From Planctomycetota bacterium (lineage in GTDB: Bacteria; Planctomycetota; Phycisphaerae; Sedimentisphaerales; UBA12454), in assembly GCA_018828825.1 (NCBI GenBank), contig JAHJUV010000117.1, forward strand, positions 1-10,491: DNA of 10,491 bases, in the 5' to 3' direction. The translations under genes were made by a program, and so were the position numbers. Below the pieces are notes generated by a model. The model did not search any database. It saw only the letters and a program-made list of their open reading frames with translations, and was not told where the DNA came from. Positions 6,200 to 10,491 of this stretch are shown in pieces; position 1 is the first letter of the stretch, and every line of letters begins with the position of its first letter.

Positions 6200-6715
6200 A
6201 TGGTATTGAACAGCACAGCCAAGAAGGCATCAATTTTGATGCTGATTTTTTGTTTCGTATTAGTTTCGGCGATAAGCGGCTGCCGCAAGAGCAGCCCCTC
6301 GAAAGAAACCTCTTCAGGAACGAATTCGACCGCGACAGAAGAGAAAACACCCGGCAAAACGCATAATCTGAGCGATTATAAGGGCAAAGACGTATTAGTG
6401 GTGTTGTGGGCGACGTGGTGCCAGCCTTGCATACTTGAGATTCCACACCTTACCGCCCTTCGTGATATAATGGGCGAGGATAAACTGTCGATATTAGCGA
6501 TTTCGAACGAACCCGCCGAGCTTGTCAAGGCGATGGCGAAGAAGAAAGATATAAATTATACAGTCGTTTCGTATCAGGGAGTTCTGCCGGAGCCTTTTAA
6601 TCGAATCAGAGGTATTCCATCGGCGTTTTTTATAAGGCCTGACGGGACACTGAAACTCGTTGTCGAAGGCGGCGCACACCTGGGCGAAATGAAATCCATA
6701 ATTCTTGCCGAGTAA
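6200..6715 (+). CDS. TlpA/ResA-like thioredoxin-fold lipoprotein
   Basis: A protein of 171 residues. The N terminus is a lipoprotein signal: a hydrophobic stretch (12-25), then the lipobox I-S-G-C with lipidated Cys28, then a Ser/Thr-rich linker to about residue 53. The thioredoxin-like domain carries the redox motif W-C-Q-P-C (Cys74 and Cys77) after VVLWAT, and the cis-proline motif GIPSAFFIRPDG. It should be anchored facing the periplasm and reduce or exchange disulfides there, as TlpA, ResA and related proteins do in cytochrome maturation or general thiol homeostasis. The specific partner is unknown, and no cytochrome c genes lie in the window. It sits 13 nt after the glycosyltransferase and 5 nt before the E2-like gene, so an operon is likely. 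An upstream GTG at 6179 is less likely to be the start. Confidence 0.88.
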   Translation: MVLNSTAKKASILMLIFCFVLVSAISGCRKSSPSKETSSGTNSTATEEKTPGKTHNLSDYKGKDVLVVLWATWCQPCILEIPHLTALRDIMGEDKLSILAISNEPAELVKAMAKKKDINYTVVSYQGVLPEPFNRIRGIPSAFFIRPDGTLKLVVEGGAHLGEMKSIILAE

Positions 6716-6720
6716 CTGCT

Positions 6721-7410
6721 ATGTCCGAACAGGACGCAAAATACATACCACTAACGAGGATACAAAAACTAATCAGCCAGCGTATGCTCGAATCGAAACA
6801 GACCCAGCCCTGTTTTTATATGACGGCGAAAGCGGATGTCGGCCGGATAGGAAAAATACGCCGACCGTTAAGCAAAGAACTGGGGGTAAGGATTTCGATG
6901 AACGATTTTTTCCTTCGCGCGATGGCTGTTGCGATTGAAAAATATCCGCTGATGGCGGGTACATTCAAAGACGATTACATCGAAATCGCTGAAACTATCG
7001 ATGTCGGTCTTGCAGTAGCGGCCCCAAAGGGGCTTGTCGTACCGGTGATAAAAAACGCGAACAAAAAAAGTCTTGCGGACATCGCAAAGGAGACCATGGA
7101 ACTTATCGAAAAGGCAAGGAACGATAAATTAAGTCTCGATGAACTGGCCGGGGCGTGTATGACACTGACTGCACTGGGGATGTTCGGGATAGATTCATTT
7201 CTGGCGATACCGTCGCCGGGGCAGTGCGGGATTCTTTCCGTGGGCAAAATTAGCGAGGAGCCTGTTTTGCATAACGGGAAACTGGAGGCAAAAAAAGTTA
7301 TTAAATTCGGGCTTGCGGCCGACCATAGAATCATAACGCCGGCTTACGGGGCTGAATTTCTCGCTGAAATAACAAGTCTTGTTTCAAGTCCGGAAAAGCT
7401 GACGGGGTAA
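6721..7410 (+). CDS. Stand-alone 2-oxoacid dehydrogenase E2-type acyltransferase domain
   Basis: A protein of 229 residues that covers only the catalytic core of dihydrolipoamide acyltransferases. It has no lipoyl domain and no E1/E3-binding domain. Matches include PLTRIQKLISQRM near the start, a VGLAVAAPKGLVVPVI strand, TLTALGMFGIDSFLAI and SVGKISEEPV. The active-site segment is DHRIITPAYGAEFL (201-214). In active family members it reads DHRxxDG, so the Asp is Thr206 and the Gly is Pro207, while His202 is retained. The usual S-N before LGMFG is T-A. It may be an acyltransferase with altered chemistry, a structural subunit, or an inactive relative. No E1 or E3 genes lie nearby. The ribosome site is weak. 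The start is 5 nt after the lipoprotein stop, and its own stop abuts the stop of the convergent tatD gene. Confidence 0.8.
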   Translation: MSEQDAKYIPLTRIQKLISQRMLESKQTQPCFYMTAKADVGRIGKIRRPLSKELGVRISMNDFFLRAMAVAIEKYPLMAGTFKDDYIEIAETIDVGLAVAAPKGLVVPVIKNANKKSLADIAKETMELIEKARNDKLSLDELAGACMTLTALGMFGIDSFLAIPSPGQCGILSVGKISEEPVLHNGKLEAKKVIKFGLAADHRIITPAYGAEFLAEITSLVSSPEKLTG

Positions 7411-8211
7411 TTACGGCAGGTTGAAAAACTGTTTTGTAGTTTTTGCTACTGCATCGGCAAAACTTTCGAGCGATACCTGTTTTAACTCGGCGATTTTCTG
7501 CGCGATATGGATTAAAAGCGCAGGTTCGTTTATTTTCTGTTTTCTGAAAGGTTCGGGCGACATATAGGGGCAGTCGGTTTCAATCATCATTTTTTCGAGA
7601 GGGACGATTTTGGCGGCATTTCTTGTCTGCTGAGCGTTTTTAAAGGTGATAACGCCGGTGAACGAGATGTAAAAACCCTTGTCGAGAACGATTTTTGTCT
7701 GGTCGGCAGTGCCGCCCCAGCAATGAAAAACGATTTTTGTGTTTTTATCTGCGAATTTGTCGATTATTTCTATTGTTTCATCAAAGGCGTCTCTGCTATG
7801 TATAATTACCGGCAGTTTTCTTTCGGCGGCAATTTCGAGCAGAGCCTTGAAAAGGTCCTTTTGGGCATCTGGTTTGGTTCGACTAAGCTCACCACAAGTT
7901 GAGAAATTGTAATGAAAGTCAAGACCTGTCTCGCCGATGGCGACGATTTTTTTGTGTTTCGCCAGTTCTTTCATTTCTTCAATATCAGCGGCTAAAACAT
8001 CAGAGGCGTAATGGGGATGAATGCCGACAGAGCCGAAGAGGTTTTCATATTCATCTATTATCGCGATTACTTTTGTGTTTTGTTCAGCATCGGTCCCTAT
8101 AGTAATACATTTGGTAACGCCGGCAACGGAACTTCTTCGCAGGACGCTGTTGAGAGAGCCCGCAAGCTCCTTAAAGGTCAAATGTGCGTGTGAATCAATA
8201 AGATTTATCAT
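7411..8211 (-). CDS. TatD-family metal-dependent hydrolase (YcfH-like)
   Basis: A protein of 266 residues from ATG 8211, the last gene of the minus-strand operon. TatD-family proteins are TIM-barrel, divalent-metal hydrolases with DNase or 3'-exonuclease activity. All metal ligands are present: H8 and H10 in DSHAHL, E94 in GETGLD, H138 in VIIHSRD, H163 in FHCWGG and D213 in ETDCPYMSPEP. The frame is open six codons further to 8229, but ATG 8211 starts 1 nt after the yraN stop and gives the usual short N terminus, so translational coupling is likely. Between GETGLD and PVIIH the protein has about 8 residues more than E. coli YcfH and B. subtilis YabD as I recall those sequences. These are residues 105-112, encoded by 7876-7899. 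The stop TAA touches the stop of the convergent E2-like gene. Confidence 0.92.
   Translation of the reverse strand: MINLIDSHAHLTFKELAGSLNSVLRRSSVAGVTKCITIGTDAEQNTKVIAIIDEYENLFGSVGIHPHYASDVLAADIEEMKELAKHKKIVAIGETGLDFHYNFSTCGELSRTKPDAQKDLFKALLEIAAERKLPVIIHSRDAFDETIEIIDKFADKNTKIVFHCWGGTADQTKIVLDKGFYISFTGVITFKNAQQTRNAAKIVPLEKMMIETDCPYMSPEPFRKQKINEPALLIHIAQKIAELKQVSLESFADAVAKTTKQFFNLP
7876..7899. repeat. 24-nt repeat-like insertion inside the tatD coding region
   Basis: On the + strand the segment begins GGTTCGACTAAGCTCACC and ends ACAAGT. It encodes T-C-G-E-L-S-R-T in tatD. It resembles the TTCGACAAGCTCA-type short words that recur in many bacterial genomes. Its length is exactly eight codons and matches the surplus of the protein over its relatives. 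Confidence 0.45.
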
Positions 8212-8212
8212 T

Positions 8213-8611
8213 TTAGGGGGTAAAGGCATTTTCGTAATGCCTTATCTGGGCTTTGCCGTTTTCGTCGGGAATTACTACTACCACATCAAAACGCAGCGGC
8301 AGATTATCGAGTTTGTGCTTTTTTACGAAAAGATTGGCCGCTTTTTTCATTCTTTGTTTTTTTGCCGGCGTAACAGCGGCTTCGGCATCGACGTAATTTT
8401 CGTTTTTCCTGGTTTTGACCTCGACAAAAACTACCGTGCCGTCGGAGGCCGCCATAATAAGGTCTATTTCGCCGGTTCTGCAGGAAAAATTTTTAGTCAG
8501 GGTTTTACAGCCCTTCGCCTTAAAAAACTTTTCGCACTGTTTTTGCCCCCACCTGCCAAGCAGTGCGGCGTCAGACAACAACTTTCTCTGTTTTTTGCCG
8601 ATAAGAAACAC
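8213..8611 (-). CDS. yraN: YraN/UPF0102 family protein
   Basis: A protein of 132 residues, close to the usual length of about 120-130. This family has a restriction-endonuclease-like fold and its cellular role is not established. The conserved core is visible: G-R-W-G near residue 19, RTGEIDLI (45-52) with E48 and D50, and VFVEVKTR (61-68) with E64 and K66. Together these form the PD-(D/E)xK-like site. The start is GTG at 8611, 3 nt after the rplS stop, with no clear ribosome site, so coupling to rplS is likely. The neighbourhood rplS-yraN is common, which supports the call. Its stop is 1 nt from the tatD start. Confidence 0.88.
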   Translation of the reverse strand: MFLIGKKQRKLLSDAALLGRWGQKQCEKFFKAKGCKTLTKNFSCRTGEIDLIMAASDGTVVFVEVKTRKNENYVDAEAAVTPAKKQRMKKAANLFVKKHKLDNLPLRFDVVVVIPDENGKAQIRHYENAFTP

Positions 8612-8614
8612 GTT

Positions 8615-8986
8615 TTATTGCGAGCTGGAAGTATGTTCTGTCCGTCTTTGCGAGAGTTTGACGCCCTTTCCGGTTCGGTCCCTGAGGTAATAAAGTTTTG
8701 CACGTCTGGTTTTTCCGCTTCTTACCGGTTTAACATCGACCACGTTTGGTGAATGGATAGGGAAGGTTCTTTCGACACCTTCGTCGCCAATGATTCTTCT
8801 GACGGTAAACTGCTGATTTATACCACGACCTTTTTTAGCGATTACGGTTCCGGTAAAAATCTGGATACGAGTTTTGTCGCCTTCTTCGATTTTACAATGA
8901 ACGTCAACGGTATCTCCTACCTCAAAGTACGGAAGCTGAGCCTTGAGACTATTCTTTTCTACCGAGTCAAGTAATTCAGTTTTCAC
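8615..8986 (-). CDS. rplS: 50S ribosomal protein L19
   Basis: A protein of 123 residues, slightly longer than the usual 115 or so. It sits at the interface of the large and small ribosomal subunits. Family features are FEVGDTVDVHCKI near the N terminus, the central R-I-Q-I-F-T-G-T-V-I segment, FTVRRI, and the C-terminal RAKLYYLRDRTGK signature. The start is GTG (8986). It is supported by a good AAGGAG site 9 nt upstream, which overlaps the trmD stop codon and implies tight translational coupling. The C terminus adds a short polar tail (TEHTSSSQ). Confidence 0.96.
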   Translation of the reverse strand: MKTELLDSVEKNSLKAQLPYFEVGDTVDVHCKIEEGDKTRIQIFTGTVIAKKGRGINQQFTVRRIIGDEGVERTFPIHSPNVVDVKPVRSGKTRRAKLYYLRDRTGKGVKLSQRRTEHTSSSQ

Positions 8987-8995
8987 TTGTTTATA

Positions 8996-9001
8996 CTCCT
9001 T
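8996..9001 (-). promoter_or_regulatory. rplS ribosome site overlapping the trmD stop
   Basis: On the minus strand the sequence reads TTAAGGAG, so the TAA stop of trmD (9002-9000) shares bases with the AAGGAG site of rplS. The spacing to the GTG at 8986 is 9 nt. This is the strongest Shine-Dalgarno on this strand. Confidence 0.8.
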
Positions 9002-9704
9002 AAGATTTATTTTCTGATTTTTTATTGTTTTCCAACAGGTCGGGTCTTTGTTTTCGAGTTTTTTCGAGAGCCTGCTGTTTTCGCCATTTTTCTATTTTCT
9101 CGTGATTTCCGCCAAGCAGCACGGGGGGGACTTTCATAGCCTTGAATTCTTCCGGCCTTGTATATTGCGGATATTCAAGAAGCCCATCACTGAAAGAATC
9201 ATCGGCCGCCGAGTCCTCATCGCCGAGGGCATCAGGCAAAAGTCTGACAACGGCGTCGATTATTACCATCGCGGGCAGTTCCCCGCCGCTGAGGATATAA
9301 TCGCCGACTGATACTTCCTGTGCATTTGTGCCGAGCCTTATCCTTTCATCGAAACCTTCGTAATGGCCCGCGATAAGAATAAGTCTTTTTTCCCCAGCAA
9401 GCTCTTTTGCAAGCTGCTGGTCGAATTTTTTACCCTGAGGCGTGAGCAGTATAACCCTGCTCGGCTGGGGGTCCTGCTCTTGAACAGATTCAATACAATC
9501 AAAAACAGGCTGGCACATTAAAACCATTCCCGGCCCGCCGCCATAAGGTTTATCATCGACCTTTTTGTAGCTGTCTTTGGCGAAATCTCTAATATTTGAA
9601 AGAACTATATTTACCAATCCCCGCTGCTGAGCCCTTTTTACAATCGAAAAGCCCAACGGCGAAGTAAACATTTCAGGAAAAAGCGTAAGAACATCTATCC
9701 TCAT
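9000..9704 (-). CDS. trmD: tRNA (guanine-N1)-methyltransferase
   Basis: A protein of 234 residues. It methylates G37 of tRNAs with S-adenosylmethionine, which prevents frameshifting, and it is essential in most bacteria. The SPOUT-fold knot is complete: YGGGPGM (54-60), LLTPQG (86-91), AGHYEGFDERI (112-122), and VSVGDYILSGGE (131-142). R154 and D169 fall at the same numbers as the catalytic residues of E. coli TrmD. The C-terminal domain has YTRPEEF and PPVLLGGNHEKI. Translation could begin at GTG 9707 or ATG 9704; the ATG gives the standard MRIDVLTLFPEMF. There is no obvious ribosome site, but the start lies 11 nt past the rpsP stop. The usual rimM between rpsP and trmD is absent. Confidence 0.96.
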   Translation of the reverse strand: MRIDVLTLFPEMFTSPLGFSIVKRAQQRGLVNIVLSNIRDFAKDSYKKVDDKPYGGGPGMVLMCQPVFDCIESVQEQDPQPSRVILLTPQGKKFDQQLAKELAGEKRLILIAGHYEGFDERIRLGTNAQEVSVGDYILSGGELPAMVIIDAVVRLLPDALGDEDSAADDSFSDGLLEYPQYTRPEEFKAMKVPPVLLGGNHEKIEKWRKQQALEKTRKQRPDLLENNKKSENKS

Positions 9705-9715
9705 CACTTTTTAAA

Positions 9716-10291
9716 CTATTCAGCCTTTTTTTCTTCGGCGGTTTCGGGTTTAGCTTCTGCTTCCGCCTCGGCTTTTGTTTCTGCCTTTGCCTTTGCATCA
9801 GCCTCAGCTTTAGCTTTTGCATCTGCTTGGGCTTTTAGTTTTGCTTCGGCATCAGCTTTAACCTTTGCTTCTGCGTCGGCCTTTGCCTTTGCTTCGGCGT
9901 CGGCTTTTTCTTTAGCCTCGTTCTCGGTCTTTTCAGCAACCTTTTTCACCTGGGTTCTCTGTGTGCCGTCGAAAAGCAGACCTTTTTTCCTGGCTATAAG
10001 TCTTGCTTTTTTCCTTCGGGCCTTACTTTCCTTGTAATGTTTGCTGGCGATGCCGATTCTCGCAATAAGTTCGGCAACGGTGTCGCTCGGTACAGCGCCG
10101 GCGCTTATCCAGTACTCGATTCTCTCTTTGTTAAGGACGAGCTGCTTTGAAGCGTCTTTCTCAATCGGGTCATAGTGGCCGAGCTTCTCGATAATTCGGC
10201 CGTCGCGCGGATTGCGAGATTCAATCGCGTTGAGGCGGAAGAAAGGCTTGTGCCTTCGCCCCATTCTCATAAGTCTTAGTTTTACTGCCAT
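9716..10291 (-). CDS. rpsP: 30S ribosomal protein S16 with long C-terminal extension
   Basis: A protein of 191 residues, where S16 is usually about 80-90. The core (1-85) is standard: MAVKLRLMRMGRRHKPF, then SRNPRDGRIIEKLGHYDP and the segment around WISAGAVPSDTV. A basic stretch follows (about 86-106, KESKARRKKARLIARKK). From residue 116 the tail is almost entirely Ala, Lys, Glu and Asp in A-D-A-E-A-K-type units, predicted to be a single alanine-rich helix or disordered. The reading frame is continuous and the tail is followed closely by trmD, so this is a genuine extension rather than a frameshift. AAGG lies several bases before the ATG. It is the first gene of the operon in this window; its upstream region contains several hairpins. 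S16 helps 30S assembly; the role of the tail is unknown. Confidence 0.95.
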   Translation of the reverse strand: MAVKLRLMRMGRRHKPFFRLNAIESRNPRDGRIIEKLGHYDPIEKDASKQLVLNKERIEYWISAGAVPSDTVAELIARIGIASKHYKESKARRKKARLIARKKGLLFDGTQRTQVKKVAEKTENEAKEKADAEAKAKADAEAKVKADAEAKLKAQADAKAKAEADAKAKAETKAEAEAEAKPETAEEKKAE

Positions 10292-10303
10292 AATTTTTCC
10301 TTT

Positions 10304-10329
10304 TCCGCCTTCGCCAAGGCTTCGGCGGA
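10304..10329. repeat. Hairpin repeat between the rpsP promoter region and its start
   Basis: TCCGCC (10304-10309) and GGCGGA (10324-10329) form the outer stem. GCC (10313-10315) and GGC (10318-10320) form the inner stem. Symmetric TTC/TTC segments lie between them, read as GAA/GAA on the minus strand. In the rpsP mRNA this hairpin would end about 12 nt before the ATG, next to the ribosome site. It resembles the CCGCCTTCGCCAAGG-type short repeats seen scattered in other genomes. Confidence 0.5.
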
Positions 10330-10383
10330 TAAACTAATATAATTAATATTCCTCCCGACCCTGTGTCAGGAAGAAACACGTTT

Positions 10384-10463
10384 ACCCCGTTAGAAAAACC
10401 GCCAGATTCAACCGGCAGTTTTTACGGTTTTAAAACCCTCGTTAGAATTTTTTCTAACGGGGT
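10384..10463. repeat. 15-bp perfect inverted repeat enclosing the terminator, with an alternative inner hairpin
   Basis: ACCCCGTTAGAAAAA (10384-10398) is the exact reverse complement of 10449-10463. A second partner, CGTTAGAA (10440-10447), pairs perfectly with TTCTAACG (10452-10459) around TTTT. The right arm can therefore pair either locally or across the terminator at 10394-10420, but not both. The long-range pairing would absorb the terminator's T-tract. The rest of 10292-10491 holds an AT-rich stretch at 10331-10350 that may carry the rpsP promoter, but no convincing -35/-10 pair. No ORF is evident up to the window edge. Confidence 0.55.
10394..10420 (-). terminator. Intrinsic terminator-like hairpin upstream of rpsP
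   Basis: On the minus strand AACTGCC (10420-10414) pairs with GGCGGTT (10403-10397) with one T.G wobble and a 10-nt loop. A run of five T (10398-10394) follows. It would stop transcription arriving from a gene beyond the right edge, or act as an attenuator of rpsP. Confidence 0.5.
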
Positions 10464-10491
10464 TTCAAATAATAACTATATCTCAATAATG

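Noticed and set aside
8212..8229. tatD start at ATG 8229
   Set aside because: This would overlap yraN by 17 nt and add six residues before the conserved MINLIDSHAHL. ATG 8211 is 1 nt past the yraN stop.
8021..8752. Plus-strand open frame of 243 codons across tatD, yraN and rplS
   Set aside because: It runs antisense to three recognisable genes, has no family motifs and has no ribosome site. A shadow.

Overview
This window looks like chromosomal DNA from a free-living, Gram-negative-type bacterium. It has a lipoprotein with a lipobox, a secreted protein with a signal peptide, and a lipid-linked-sugar type glycosyltransferase. My best guess is the Planctomycetota (Phycisphaerae/Sedimentisphaerales-like). 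The reasons are moderate base composition, frequent weak or absent Shine-Dalgarno sequences, a long charged tail on ribosomal protein S16, and many short hairpin repeats between genes. This placement is tentative and rests on no database search.

Left edge (1-449): the 3' end of a winged-helix-turn-helix ORF of IS630-transposase type, then about 310 bases without a gene. This stretch holds imperfect 16-nt tandem repeats, a degenerate hairpin repeat, a good promoter overlapping a CATAAT-N5-CATAAT direct repeat, and a leader with two GGA-loop hairpins.

Signalling cluster (450-3197, + strand): a secreted protein with two PepSY-like repeats and an Asp/Lys-rich tail, a strong intrinsic terminator, then an OmpR/PhoB-family response regulator and its HAMP-type sensor kinase. 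The promoter-proximal direct repeat has the 11-bp spacing that OmpR-family regulators bind. The cluster therefore looks like an autoregulated two-component system with a secreted accessory or target protein; the signal is unknown.

Metabolic and envelope run (3349-7410, + strand): threonine synthase, a GT39/ArnT-type membrane glycosyltransferase, a TlpA-like thioredoxin lipoprotein, and a stand-alone 2-oxoacid-dehydrogenase E2 catalytic domain with a degenerate active-site motif. The last three genes are tightly packed. A copy of the same hairpin repeat lies just upstream of thrC and another just upstream of the glycosyltransferase gene.

Right half (7411-10291, - strand): rpsP, trmD, rplS, yraN and a tatD-family gene, transcribed right to left with gaps of 1-13 nt. 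This is the conserved ribosome/tRNA-modification operon, but rimM is missing between rpsP and trmD. S16 carries a roughly 100-residue extension that includes a low-complexity Ala/Lys/Glu/Asp tail. The TatD-like gene appears to carry a 24-nt in-frame insertion that resembles a dispersed repeat. Upstream of rpsP are a hairpin repeat and a set of mutually exclusive inverted repeats around a minus-strand terminator.

The observations most worth pursuing are the in-frame repeat in tatD, the PepSY/two-component regulatory region, the rpsP leader, and the orphan E2 domain.
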